DNA of 64,000 nt, taken from the NCBI RefSeq assembly GCF_000765665.2, contig NZ_JROZ02000004.1:124001-188000 (forward strand), written 5' to 3'. Source of the DNA: Helicobacter sp. MIT 05-5293. GTDB lineage: Bacteria > Campylobacterota > Campylobacteria > Campylobacterales > Helicobacteraceae. Positions 17,169 to 26,112 of the stretch are shown one piece after another; the stretch's first letter is position 1; the number at the start of each line of letters is the position of its first letter. A program made the position numbers and the translations under genes. The notes beneath the pieces were generated by a model. That model had not been told where the DNA came from and searched no databases. It saw nothing but the letters and a program-made list of their open reading frames with translations.

Positions 17169-18971
17169 TCAATGCTCCAGATTCTCTTGTTTTGGTGTGG
17201 GTATTTGCATCAATTCCTTATCATAATCTTTTAGATTACTTTTATCTCCTACTTTACGCATTCTTTTATCTAAGAGGCTTTTATCAAGGCTTATAATACT
17301 TCTTTGTGGCTCATAGCCCTTAAGGCTGATCCCTGCTATATCAAGCAGAGTATGGATTAAATCATCATTCATATAGCGTTGGTCTTTGGCTTGTTGGATT
17401 CTCTCATAAAGCATAGGGTGTTTGTTTATAAAAGTATCGCTTACATAGATGATAAAGGGGATTTCAACCATAAAACGCGAGATTTTAGAATCTGAATGTC
17501 CGATGAAGTCTCTAAAGTCATAGACTTCTTCTCCATGATCGCTCAAAAATAACACCAAAGAATCAGAATCTTTAAATTGTTTAATAATCTCACTGATGAC
17601 AAAATCCCCATAGAGAACGGAGTTGAGATAGGCTGCTAGTGTGGATTTATGGGCAAATGTGGGCGCGATTACATTCTCACTATGGAAATATTTAAAATCT
17701 ACCGGATAGCGACTTTCATAACGCGCATGACTGCCCATAAGGTGCAAAACTATAAAGCGATTTTCTGTGGGGGGGGGGGATAAGTATAACTGAAGCATGG
17801 GGAGCAATGCCCCATCGTGTTTGGTCAAATCAAGACTATCGCCCACATTCACAAACTCTACCCTATCAGCCCTCTTAAGGATACTTGCAGCGGCATTACC
17901 AAAGAGAGAAACTCCCTCCTGATTGGAGATACTTAAGGTCTCATAGCCTCCGAGTTTAAAGGCATCAATGATATTGAGATATTCATACCATTCCTTTTGT
18001 GTGGATTGAGATGTTTCATCTTGCAATGTCGCTATGCCTTGAGAATCTTGATTGGCAAAAGTGAGGGAAAGTGAGAGAGATTCATGCGTTTGAGCATGAG
18101 GAGCAATCACATCATTAAAGACAATAAGATTCTCTGGTTTTGTGTGCTTGAGTTGATCTAAAAGTGGCGTTGTAGGTAAAGGATAACCATAAAGACTTAG
18201 TTTGTTTCTTTGAGTAGATTCTCCGATAATCAGCACGATATTATCAATAGGATTTTCTGCTTTTTCTACTTGAAGTGTTGAAGAGAGGCTATCGAACTTG
18301 GCATTCAATGTTTTGTATTCTTCAATGAAAGCTTGAGTCTTACTCAAAGCGCGATGAAATGAGTGAAATGTATGATAGAGTATGTCAGAATAGCGTAACA
18401 TAGGGCTTGATGGACGCAAGTGTGCAACATGAGCACCTATGACAAGCAAAAATAAAAAAGCATATATCCATTTCAAAGAGCGTAAAGTATGCAAAGGTGG
18501 GGGATTAAGCCTATAAATACCCCATACAACAAGAAATGAAGCAATACAAATGAGACAAAATGTAAGATTGAAGTATGTATGTAAAAATTCTATGCTCTCT
18601 TGGAGATTTGTCTCTAAAAATACGATGATAAGATACGAATTAAGCGGTGTATCAAAGGTATAGAGTAAAAATATCTCTACAACATAGCATACTACACTGC
18701 CTAGCAGAATAATACCTAAGAGAAAATTTTGTAAGAAATAAAAATGAAGCAAATAAATGAGATAAAATAACGCGATATAGCTTACAAAAAACATTATTAT
18801 TCTGTATATAAAACTTAACATATAATACATATCAAAATGTGCTTGTAGCACTATATAATGTGAGAAAAATAGCACAATAAAGTTAAGTGCAAAGGTGGCT
18901 AAAAATGTCCGAAAAAATCGTTTATCATAAAATGGATTTTGCAGTATCTTGCTTAAAATATTCCCTATCAT
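17169..18971 (-). CDS. Phosphoethanolamine transferase (EptA/CptA family), phase-variable, currently ON
   Basis: An inner-membrane enzyme that transfers phosphoethanolamine from phosphatidylethanolamine to lipid A, LPS core or flagellar proteins. Five hydrophobic N-terminal segments (residues about 20-185) precede a sulfatase-fold periplasmic domain with the nucleophile motif IIGESTQRNKLSLYGYP (Thr253), HLMGSH (410-415) and FLSDHGEE (Asp478, His479). A run of 11 G on the plus strand (C11 in the gene) at 17769-17779 encodes SPPP just before the HLMGSH motif; slippage would truncate the catalytic domain. At the current length the frame is open to residue 600. Its start overlaps the stop of the upstream paralogue (ATGA). 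Confidence 0.93.
   Translation of the reverse strand: MIGNILSKILQNPFYDKRFFRTFLATFALNFIVLFFSHYIVLQAHFDMYYMLSFIYRIIMFFVSYIALFYLIYLLHFYFLQNFLLGIILLGSVVCYVVEIFLLYTFDTPLNSYLIIVFLETNLQESIEFLHTYFNLTFCLICIASFLVVWGIYRLNPPPLHTLRSLKWIYAFLFLLVIGAHVAHLRPSSPMLRYSDILYHTFHSFHRALSKTQAFIEEYKTLNAKFDSLSSTLQVEKAENPIDNIVLIIGESTQRNKLSLYGYPLPTTPLLDQLKHTKPENLIVFNDVIAPHAQTHESLSLSLTFANQDSQGIATLQDETSQSTQKEWYEYLNIIDAFKLGGYETLSISNQEGVSLFGNAAASILKRADRVEFVNVGDSLDLTKHDGALLPMLQLYLSPPPTENRFIVLHLMGSHARYESRYPVDFKYFHSENVIAPTFAHKSTLAAYLNSVLYGDFVISEIIKQFKDSDSLVLFLSDHGEEVYDFRDFIGHSDSKISRFMVEIPFIIYVSDTFINKHPMLYERIQQAKDQRYMNDDLIHTLLDIAGISLKGYEPQRSIISLDKSLLDKRMRKVGDKSNLKDYDKELMQIPTPKQENLEH
17769..17779 (-). repeat. Poly-C/G tract (11), phase-variation switch in the second phosphoethanolamine transferase
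   Basis: Eleven G on the plus strand within codons for Ser399-Pro401 on the minus-strand gene. The reading frame is maintained, so the gene is ON in this sequence. The tandem paralogue lacks any such tract at the equivalent place. Confidence 0.9.
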
Positions 18972-20893
18972 TCCTCTTCCTTGTGTCGCTCAATATGGCA
19001 TAACCCCTGCTCAATGTAGCTTTTTTGCTCTTTTAACTCCTTGTCATAATCTTTTGCGTTGTTTGCATTGCCGACAATGCGTTTGCGAGAATCTAAAAGC
19101 GTTGTGTTTGCACTAAAGATACTGCGCTTTGGCTCAAAGCCTTTCATTTTCACACCGGCAATATCCAAAATACTATGAATCAAATCATCATTCATATAGC
19201 GGTGATTTTGCGCTTTTTTGATACGTTGATACAATGCACGATGTTTGGAGATAAATTCATCAGAGACATACACCATAAAGGGGATTTCAACCATAAAACG
19301 CGAGATTTTAGAATCTGAATGTCCAATGAATGAACGCCAATCATAAATCTCCTCGCCATGATCGCTAAAAAAAATCACAATAGAATCTTTATCTTCAAAT
19401 CGCTTAATAATCTCACTTAGGACAAAATCCCCATAAAGCACGCTATTGTCATAATGCGCATTTTCTTGCGTGGATTCTGATGGGATTGTGCTCGGGCTAG
19501 GTGAATCTCCACCTTGCGGCGTATCTTTTATGGCTTCGCTGTCAATTTGGCAAAGCATATCTTCAGGCTCAAAGTGAGCAAATTCTGTCGGATAGCGATT
19601 ATAATATTTGGCGTGATTACCCATTAAATGCAAAGCAAAAAACCGCCCAAAAGACGATTTGGTGGGATTTTTATCTTGACTTGATTGCAGATTCTCTTCA
19701 GGAGATTCTATATAAGAATCAAGTATTTCCAAAATACTCTCGTCAAATTTTGTCGTGCTCATCTTGTCATTGACATTCACAAACTCCACTTCATCGGCGC
19801 GTTTGAGGATTGTCGCGGCGGCATTACCAAAAAGACTAACCGGCTCTTGATTGGAAATACTAATGGTGTGATAACCGCCAAGCTTTAGAGAATCTATCAG
19901 ATTAAGGTATTCATACCATTCCTTGAGCGGTGGGGTGGGATTGGCTTTCTTTTTTGATTTGGGTAAAGGCAAAGTCTCTATACCTTGTGCATTATCTTGA
20001 TTGGCAAAAGTGAGGGAAAGCGAAAGAGATTCGTGTGTCTGGGCATGGGCAGAAATCACATCATTAAAAATCAAAAAATTATCAGGCTTTTGGCTTTTAA
20101 GCGATTCTAAAAGCGGCGTAGTCGATAGTGGATAACCATAAAGGCTAAGTTTATCGCGTTGGGTGGATTCTCCAATCACCAAAACGATATTGCCAATCTT
20201 TTGCTTGCTGGGCTTTACCTCAAGACTATGAGCGAAACTATCGAATTTTGCATTGAGCTTTTTATACTCTTCAATAAAGCCTTGCGTGCCATTTATCGCG
20301 CGATAAATCTGCTTAGTATAATTATAAAGCATATCCGACCAATCTTCGTTTAAGGGCTTTGTGTGAGTGAAAATCATTACAGCAAGGATAGTAAGATTGA
20401 CAAAAATCACAGCTCCTAGAATCTTTGGCGAGATTAACACAGGCTTGATAAGACGCCACAAAATCACTATCGCCACCGCGCTAAGGGCATAGATTCCAAA
20501 AAGTGAGGCATCAAGATAGTTTGCTAAGAAATCCTTGCTTTCTTGAGGATTTGTCTCTAAAGCCACAATGACAAGATAAGAGTTGAGATTCGTATCAAAA
20601 TGATGAAGCAAAAAAGCATCAATCACAAAACAAACACCGCTAAGTGCAAGAATCACACCAACAAATAAATAACACAAACGCTTAGGCAAAAAACTAAGCG
20701 CATAAAAGACTAAAAAATAACTCGTAATAAAAAGCAATTCGCGATAAAAAAATGAGCTAAACCAATACAAATCCCAATGTTTAGTATAGACAAAATATTG
20801 AGAACCAAATAAAATAAGGGTGTTAAGGAAGATTAAAAGGACATAGCTTTTGGCTAAGAATCTATCGTTTAAAACCCTGCTAAATGTAGTCAT
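18968..20893 (-). CDS. Phosphoethanolamine transferase (EptA/CptA family), non-variable paralogue
   Basis: A 641-residue paralogue of the following gene with the same layout: five membrane segments in residues 15-175, nucleophile motif VIGESTQRDKLSLYGYP (Thr244), HLMGNHAKY and FFSDHGEEIYD. It differs by a Ser/Pro/Glu-rich insertion in the catalytic domain (about residues 440-470) and by an insertion where the other copy has its poly-C tract. The duplication suggests two acceptor sites, one constitutive and one switchable. Starts by ATGA overlap with the ABC permease gene and ends by ATGA overlap with the second transferase, so all four genes form one tight operon. Confidence 0.92.
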   Translation of the reverse strand: MTTFSRVLNDRFLAKSYVLLIFLNTLILFGSQYFVYTKHWDLYWFSSFFYRELLFITSYFLVFYALSFLPKRLCYLFVGVILALSGVCFVIDAFLLHHFDTNLNSYLVIVALETNPQESKDFLANYLDASLFGIYALSAVAIVILWRLIKPVLISPKILGAVIFVNLTILAVMIFTHTKPLNEDWSDMLYNYTKQIYRAINGTQGFIEEYKKLNAKFDSFAHSLEVKPSKQKIGNIVLVIGESTQRDKLSLYGYPLSTTPLLESLKSQKPDNFLIFNDVISAHAQTHESLSLSLTFANQDNAQGIETLPLPKSKKKANPTPPLKEWYEYLNLIDSLKLGGYHTISISNQEPVSLFGNAAATILKRADEVEFVNVNDKMSTTKFDESILEILDSYIESPEENLQSSQDKNPTKSSFGRFFALHLMGNHAKYYNRYPTEFAHFEPEDMLCQIDSEAIKDTPQGGDSPSPSTIPSESTQENAHYDNSVLYGDFVLSEIIKRFEDKDSIVIFFSDHGEEIYDWRSFIGHSDSKISRFMVEIPFMVYVSDEFISKHRALYQRIKKAQNHRYMNDDLIHSILDIAGVKMKGFEPKRSIFSANTTLLDSRKRIVGNANNAKDYDKELKEQKSYIEQGLCHIERHKEEE

Positions 20894-21624
20894 TCCAATT
20901 CAAGCTTATAAATGATCAAAAATCGTGCGCCAAGATAGAAAAGAATACTAAACACCACATCAAGTAAAAGGGACAAAGAGCTATTGTCAAACCATATCAT
21001 AAGCGCATTTTGCTCAAAGTCTGAAATAATGATTGAAAAACCAAGAATCTTTTTGATGATAAAAATCACAAGAGCTAACAAGAAGCCCTTAATAAATACA
21101 AAGGAACGCACTTGAAGGGCATTTAACAATGCAGTAATAAAAAGAATAAAACAAATCCAAAAAATAGTCGAAATCGTGTGATAAAACACAAAAGAATCCA
21201 CAAATGTTTTGGGAGATACATTGCGTCCATTATCGACAAACATAATGATAAATTGTCCCAAAATGATTCCAGCAACAATCCAAAATGTATAAGTAAAGAT
21301 TTTAGAAAGCAAAATCGCATCAAGACTCACAGGAAGTGTCAGCGTAAGGTATCCTTGTGCGCCAAAAATCTCACGCCAAAAAGTATGAAATACCCGCAAA
21401 ACTAAAATGACAAAGAAAGCAGCAAAGCTTGCGACACTTATAAAACCAACCACTAGCTCAAGCCAATCAAAGCTACTAAAAAGCACAATATTATTGCGGT
21501 CTGGGACAATAATAACAAGACAAAAACAAACCATACCTAAGACATAAGTAAAAAGCAAAGACTTTGCACTTGATAAAAGCTCATATTTGAATAAATTGAA
21601 AAAATCTCTTAGAAAGCCTTTCAT
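20890..21624 (-). CDS. ABC-2 type transporter permease
   Basis: A 244-residue integral membrane protein with six hydrophobic segments, starting after a short cytoplasmic N-terminus (MKGFLRDFFNLFKYELLSSAKS, a typical ABC-2 entry). A segment GAQGYLTLTLPVSLDAILLSK between helices 2 and 3 is typical of this permease group. It overlaps the ATPase gene upstream and the phosphoethanolamine transferase downstream by four bases each. The exported substrate is unknown; the operon context suggests envelope lipid or glycan homeostasis, by inference. Confidence 0.85.
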   Translation of the reverse strand: MKGFLRDFFNLFKYELLSSAKSLLFTYVLGMVCFCLVIIVPDRNNIVLFSSFDWLELVVGFISVASFAAFFVILVLRVFHTFWREIFGAQGYLTLTLPVSLDAILLSKIFTYTFWIVAGIILGQFIIMFVDNGRNVSPKTFVDSFVFYHTISTIFWICFILFITALLNALQVRSFVFIKGFLLALVIFIIKKILGFSIIISDFEQNALMIWFDNSSLSLLLDVVFSILFYLGARFLIIYKLELE

Positions 21625-22370
21625 AATGCCTCTCCGTATTGTGATGAGATTTGCTGCTTTTGGTTGATTTTTGCCTTAAAGTCGCTTTTAAATGCTTCCT
21701 CAAGATGAGGTTGGTCAGCAGAAATGATGCGATCTATACTCTCATAACGCAAAATTTCTCCCTCGTAGAGAAAAATCGCATCATTCAGAATCTTCTGTGC
21801 ATCGTGGATAAGATGTGTAGCAAGCAAAATACTTGCATCAGCATTTGCATAGCGAGAAATCAGCTCAAAAACTTGCTCACGCGCTAGAGGATCGACTCCC
21901 GCAATCGGCTCATCAAAAATATAGATTTTTGCGCGGCGAGAAAGCGTGAGAAGCAAGTGAAGCTTTTCGATTGTGCCTTTAGACATTGATTTGACTGGGC
22001 GATTAGTGGGAATCTGAAGAACATTGATGATTTCTTTAGCTTGTGTGCTGTCAAAGTCTGCATAAAAAGTCTCGAAAAACTTCACGCATTCAAACGCATT
22101 CATTGCGGGATTAAGGATATTTCTATCAGGCAAGTAAGCCACGATAGACTTTGTTTGTATGCCGGGTTTGAATCCGTCAATATAAACCTCTCCTTCATAT
22201 TGTTGCAAAAGCCCTACGAGAATTTTAATCATTGTTGTTTTACCACAACCATTAGGTCCTAATAATCCGACTATCCGACCTTGCGGAATCTCTAAATTCA
22301 CATTTCTAAGAGCCGTAACATTTTTATAAGTTTTAGTGAGAGAAACGATACGAACGAGAGGAGAGTTCAT
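21621..22370 (-). CDS. ABC transporter ATP-binding protein
   Basis: A 249-residue ATPase with Walker A GPNGCGKTTMIKIL (about residues 39-52), Walker B IYIFDEPIAGVDP, and the H-loop ATHLIHD. The signature motif is MSKGTIEKLHLL rather than LSGGQ, a variant common in EcsA/YtrB-type exporters. First gene of the four-gene operon with the ABC-2 permease and two phosphoethanolamine transferases. A TATAAT (minus strand, 22397-22402) about 30 bases before the ATG is a likely promoter -10. Confidence 0.93.
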   Translation of the reverse strand: MNSPLVRIVSLTKTYKNVTALRNVNLEIPQGRIVGLLGPNGCGKTTMIKILVGLLQQYEGEVYIDGFKPGIQTKSIVAYLPDRNILNPAMNAFECVKFFETFYADFDSTQAKEIINVLQIPTNRPVKSMSKGTIEKLHLLLTLSRRAKIYIFDEPIAGVDPLAREQVFELISRYANADASILLATHLIHDAQKILNDAIFLYEGEILRYESIDRIISADQPHLEEAFKSDFKAKINQKQQISSQYGEAL

Positions 22371-22396
22371 CGCAAATCCTAATTTTATTTTTTATG

Positions 22397-22402
22397 ATTA
22401 TA
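22397..22402 (-). promoter_or_regulatory. Probable -10 box of the ABC/phosphoethanolamine transferase operon
   Basis: TATAAT on the minus strand, 26-31 bases upstream of the ATPase start, in an A/T-rich leader as usual for epsilonproteobacterial sigma-70 promoters. No clear -35 box at standard spacing, which is normal in this group. Confidence 0.45.
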
Positions 22403-22455
22403 GTGAAATAAAAGCAACGATTAAGCAATTGTGTCAGTAAAAAATGAAGCGAAGT

Positions 22456-22488
22456 AAATCAAATTACGCTTAAAGCGCAATTTGATTT
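22456..22488 (-). terminator. Hairpin terminator after rpsU
   Basis: A 16-base stem with one mismatch (arms 22456-22471 and 22473-22488, core CAAATTACGCTT / AAGCGCAATTTG) directly abuts the rpsU stop codon, with A/T runs on both sides. It is the only strong structure between rpsU and the ABC operon promoter. Confidence 0.6.
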
Positions 22489-22700
22489 TAGAGTTTAGAT
22501 TCGTAGCGTCTAAGCATATAAAGTCGTTTGAGCATTTTCTTCTTAGCGTTGATTTTTTGTTTTTTACGCTTTTCAGTTTTTGATTCAAAAAACCTTCGAG
22601 CTCGCACCTCTGTTACAACAAGATTTCGATCTGTTTGTTTTTTGAACTTTCTGTATGCTTCTTCAAACGATTCACCTTCTTTAACTTTGATACCGGGCAT
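22488..22700 (-). CDS. rpsU: 30S ribosomal protein S21
   Basis: A 70-residue highly basic protein. [20 protein letters not shown] at the N-terminus and the lysine/arginine-rich [17 protein letters not shown] segment are characteristic of S21, which sits near the 16S 3' end and helps initiation. Length is normal. It is monocistronic: tRNA-Arg lies 132 bases away on the other strand and a hairpin follows the stop. Confidence 0.96.
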   Translation of the reverse strand: MPGIKVKEGESFEEAYRKFKKQTDRNLVVTEVRARRFFESKTEKRKKQKINAKKKMLKRLYMLRRYESKL

Positions 22701-22832
22701 CTAATCACCTACTTTCTTTAAAATGTAAAAAAGATTCAGATTATAACAAATTTTATTTAAATTTGAAGTGAGTTTTAAGGATTTTTAGCTAGAATTTCAA
22801 ATTTAGATCGTTTAATTGATTTAAGAATACAA

Positions 22833-22909
22833 GTGCTCGTAGCTCAGCTGAATAGAGCAACAGGTTGCGGTCCTGTAGGTCGGGGGTTTGAATCCCTCCG
22901 AGCATACCA
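22833..22909 (+). tRNA. tRNA-Arg (anticodon GCG)
   Basis: A 77-base cloverleaf including an encoded CCA. Acceptor GTGCTCG pairs with CGAGCAT (one G-U), the D arm GCTC/GAGC is intact, anticodon stem ACAGG/CCTGT closes the loop TTGCGGT giving anticodon GCG (reads CGC/CGU, arginine), and the T arm contains GGTTTGAATCC. It lies between rpsU (minus) and the ftsZ-derived gene (minus). Confidence 0.93.
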
Positions 22910-23015
22910 TATCTTTGATACCCTACTTTTGATTTTCAACACTATTTTAGCCATTATTAAATTCTTTTGTTTGTATTTATAGAATCTTAATTTACTAAAT
23001 TCGATTCTGAACGAT

Positions 23016-23510
23016 TTATGCGTTGATTTCGCAATCACCACTACCTATGACTTCTTTTTCAAGACCTGTTGCAATGACTGTCGCACGCACAAAATCCTGT
23101 GGTATATCATTCAATGTTATTACTCTAAAAACGATTGCTGCCTCATTTTCTCCGATTGCATTAACAATCTCCATTGCTTCAAGAAGTCCCAAGAAAGGAT
23201 AGTTGCCGTGTGTCTCAAAATTAACAAGTATGCCCATTGCGCCATTAATAGAAATATTATCCGGAGATTCTATTGCCATACGCACAGCATGAGAGGCAGC
23301 ACCATCTCCACTTGATTCACCAATACCCATTAACGCTAGACCTTTATAGCTCATAACCTTTTGGATATCGACAAAATCTACCTCAAGGTCATGAGGTGAA
23401 TCAGTCATAGCAAGATAACTCACCGTATTAGAGTCGCCACCGCCAACACCAATGGCAGAAATAACCCAACCTTGATTTACTACGCGAATGTCTAAATCAA
23501 CTTCTTGCAT
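23016..23510 (-). CDS. Internally deleted FtsZ paralogue (164 aa) downstream of ftsZ
   Basis: Clearly derived from the adjacent ftsZ. Residues 1-40 match the FtsZ N-terminus (VISAIGVGGGDSN against VISVIGVGGGGSN), then about 172 residues are missing, including the tubulin signature GGGTGTG, and the match resumes at VDFVDIQKVMSYKGLALMGIG through the C-terminal domain to about FtsZ residue 334. The C-terminal tail peptide that binds FtsA is absent. Two smaller gaps (LF in IESP, one residue near GENEAA) are multiples of three, so the frame stayed open. It cannot hydrolyse GTP alone but could bind FtsZ through the activation domain. An ATG is present with only a weak ribosome site. Could be a decaying duplicate or a small division regulator. 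Confidence 0.75.
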   Translation of the reverse strand: MQEVDLDIRVVNQGWVISAIGVGGGDSNTVSYLAMTDSPHDLEVDFVDIQKVMSYKGLALMGIGESSGDGAASHAVRMAIESPDNISINGAMGILVNFETHGNYPFLGLLEAMEIVNAIGENEAAIVFRVITLNDIPQDFVRATVIATGLEKEVIGSGDCEINA

Positions 23511-23542
23511 ATTTTCAATTAATCCAATTTGCTAGTATAATA

Positions 23543-24709
23543 TCAGTCTTTTTGGTTACGCAAATAGGTTGGCACATCAATGCTATCGTGCTCATCTGTG
23601 AGCAAACGAAACTCATCACCACTCACTTTTCTTCTCTGTATATCAATAATGAGATCGCGAGATTGTTCTAAACTTTTTTGGCTAGTATGGGTTTTAGAAG
23701 AAGATTCACAATCACTACCTCCTACAACTTCTTTCTCAAAGCCTGTTGCAACGATTGTTACACGCACAAAATCCTGTGGTATATCATTCAATGTTCTTGT
23801 TCCAAATACGATTGCTGCCTCATTTGCATCTCCGATTGCATTAACAATCTCCATTGCTTCCTGAATTTCCAAAAGAGGATAGTTGCTGTGTATCTCAAAA
23901 TTGACAAGTATGCCCATTGCGCCATTAATAGAAATATTATCAAAAAGCGGAGATTCTATTGCCATACGCACAGCATGAGAGGCAGCACCATCTCCACTTG
24001 ATTCACCAATACCCATTAACGCTAGACCTTTATAACTCATAACAGTTTGGACATCAGCAAAATCTACATTAATGTCATGCGCGCTATGTTCTAAAATAAC
24101 ACCTGAAATCCCATTAACTGCTCTAGCAAGGACATCATTAACCATATTAAAACTTTCGCGTAAGCCATAATTTTTAGGAATAATAGATAAAAGACGATCA
24201 TTAGGAATTACAATTAAACAATCACTTTCTAGTTTTAAATTTCTTAATCCTTCTTCAGCAAGACGAGAACGTTTCATACCCTCCATTTTAAAAGGTTTGG
24301 TGATAATAGAAATTGTCAATGCGCCTACTTCTTTTGCGGCTTTGGCAATGACTGGTGCAGCACCTGTGCCTGTGCCACCACCCAATCCTGCAGAAATAAA
24401 AACAATATCTGAATCTGCTAATACAGCTTTAATCTCTTCATAAGTTTCTTCCGCTGCTCTTTTTCCAATTTCTGGTTGCATTCCTGCACCCAATCCCTTA
24501 GTAAGCTTCTCTCCAAGTTTCATTTTGACAGCAGCATTAGTGCTTTGTAAATGCTGAATATCAGTATTGGCAGCAATAAGCCTTATAGCATTATGTGGAT
24601 TAGTTGTGGTAAGATAACTCACCATATTAGAACCGCCACCGCCAACACCAATGACAGAAATAACCGCGCCTTGATTTACTTCGTGAATGTCCAAATTAAT
24701 TTCTTCCAT
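23543..24709 (-). CDS. ftsZ: Cell division protein FtsZ
   Basis: The tubulin-like GTPase that forms the division ring. Motifs: VIGVGGGGSN (18-28), the GTP-binding signature GLGGGTGTGAAPV (108-120), NDRL at 170, and the T7-type region NVDFADVQTVMS (214-224). The C-terminal peptide DVPTYLRNQ (about 376-385) is the FtsA-binding tail. Length 388 is normal. AAGGATAAGAT precedes the ATG, and the gene follows ftsA by 10 bases. A rearranged partial copy lies just downstream. Confidence 0.97.
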   Translation of the reverse strand: MEEINLDIHEVNQGAVISVIGVGGGGSNMVSYLTTTNPHNAIRLIAANTDIQHLQSTNAAVKMKLGEKLTKGLGAGMQPEIGKRAAEETYEEIKAVLADSDIVFISAGLGGGTGTGAAPVIAKAAKEVGALTISIITKPFKMEGMKRSRLAEEGLRNLKLESDCLIVIPNDRLLSIIPKNYGLRESFNMVNDVLARAVNGISGVILEHSAHDINVDFADVQTVMSYKGLALMGIGESSGDGAASHAVRMAIESPLFDNISINGAMGILVNFEIHSNYPLLEIQEAMEIVNAIGDANEAAIVFGTRTLNDIPQDFVRVTIVATGFEKEVVGGSDCESSSKTHTSQKSLEQSRDLIIDIQRRKVSGDEFRLLTDEHDSIDVPTYLRNQKD

Positions 24710-24719
24710 ATCTTATCCT

Positions 24720-26102
24720 TTAAAATAGTTGGCTAAGCCATTTCCAGAATCTAATGAATATATTGTCATGCCTATCCCCATCAGAAGTCTTAATCTGTGA
24801 AAGATCACTTTTGTGAATAATATGAGGAGCATTTTGTGTCGTTATTGCAATATCTTGCACATTATGTTCTTTTGATAGCTCAATATTACCTATACCATTT
24901 GTGTCTGCAACAAGATTACTCTTTCGGTAGCGCATCTTCTTTTCACAATCCATTTCATAATTCGTATGTTGTCCAGCACCATGAAGTATCAAGCCTATTG
25001 CAGTAGCACTATGCGTCCCTTTTAATCCGTCAAAAAGCCCATCTATAGAAACAGGCTTTGAGATTCTCACCGGCTTACGGAATATGCTTGATGCAAATTC
25101 TTGCATTCCTTCAAGATTTGCCATACCCCCAGTTAGGGTAATACCTGCGCCAATCTTTTCTCTCAAACCACTTTTTTCGATACTCTTTGCCAAAAGTAAT
25201 AAAGTTTCTTCCACTCTCGCGGAAATCACGGTATGTATAATTTCAAGATTGACTTTATTTGTAGCAGATTCATTTGCCATAATAGGAATCTCCAAAGCTT
25301 TATCCTTGTCCTCATCACTCAAGATTAATTTACCATAATCTGTCTTAATCTTTTCTGCAGTGCTTGGGTGTGTATTAAGAGCCGTAGCTAAGTCAATCGT
25401 GATATTATTAGAACCCACGCTAAGAAAATCACTATAACGCATTGAATAACCATTATGAATCATTAAATCACAAGTCTGCCCGCCCATATCAATACACGCT
25501 ACACCCAAATCTTTTTCTTCATTCGTTAAAACAGCGATAGATGAAGCATAAGCACTTAAAACGATATTGTCAATCTCTATACCGCTTGAACGCACAGCTT
25601 TCTTTAGATTCTCTAATGCCGCTTTTTTAGCTGTTATAATATGCACAAATACCTCTAAACGCGATGCGCTCATACCCATTGGATCTTCTGCGGGATTCTG
25701 ATCGTCAAGCCTAAATTCATAAGGCAATGCGTGAATCAAGGTGTGATCATCGGGAATAAGGGCATTATAAATGGCTGATTGCATTGCACGATTAATTTCT
25801 TTTAATCCAATCTCATTGTTAGGCACATTTGCCACTGCTGAAGATCTTAGGCTTTTTGTATAAGCACCAGATAGTGATACAATAGCCTTTTCTACATTTG
25901 TCCCTGCCACGCGCTTGGCATCATTTACAGAATTTCTAATGGCTTGCGAAGCTTGCTCAATGTTTGTGATAGAACCCTTTCTGATTCCTTCAGCTTTATG
26001 AAAACCTGTGCCTATAATATAAGGAACACCATCTTTAATATCTGCAATGATCGAACAAATTTTGGTAGAACCAATATCAATGCCTAATATGGTCTGATTC
26101 AC
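24720..26102 (-). CDS. ftsA: Cell division protein FtsA
   Basis: Actin-like protein that tethers FtsZ to the membrane and recruits later division proteins. Phosphate-1 motif LGIDIGSTKICSII at residues 6-19, the 1C domain (about 85-165), GVACIDMGGQTCDL (phosphate 2) and GITLTGGMANLEG (adenosine motif) are visible, and an amphipathic C-terminal helix (FIRFWKWLSQLF) is the membrane-targeting sequence. Start is a GTG at 26102 with GAGG upstream. Lies 10 bases after the SurA-like gene and before ftsZ, the conserved Helicobacter order. Confidence 0.95.
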   Translation of the reverse strand: MNQTILGIDIGSTKICSIIADIKDGVPYIIGTGFHKAEGIRKGSITNIEQASQAIRNSVNDAKRVAGTNVEKAIVSLSGAYTKSLRSSAVANVPNNEIGLKEINRAMQSAIYNALIPDDHTLIHALPYEFRLDDQNPAEDPMGMSASRLEVFVHIITAKKAALENLKKAVRSSGIEIDNIVLSAYASSIAVLTNEEKDLGVACIDMGGQTCDLMIHNGYSMRYSDFLSVGSNNITIDLATALNTHPSTAEKIKTDYGKLILSDEDKDKALEIPIMANESATNKVNLEIIHTVISARVEETLLLLAKSIEKSGLREKIGAGITLTGGMANLEGMQEFASSIFRKPVRISKPVSIDGLFDGLKGTHSATAIGLILHGAGQHTNYEMDCEKKMRYRKSNLVADTNGIGNIELSKEHNVQDIAITTQNAPHIIHKSDLSQIKTSDGDRHDNIFIRFWKWLSQLF

Positions 26103-26112
26103 TGCTTATACC

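Noticed and set aside
22844-23041. 65-residue minus-strand frame crossing tRNA-Arg
   Set aside because: Most of it is the complement of the tRNA; the peptide RRDSNPRPTG is a classic translation artefact of tRNA sequence.
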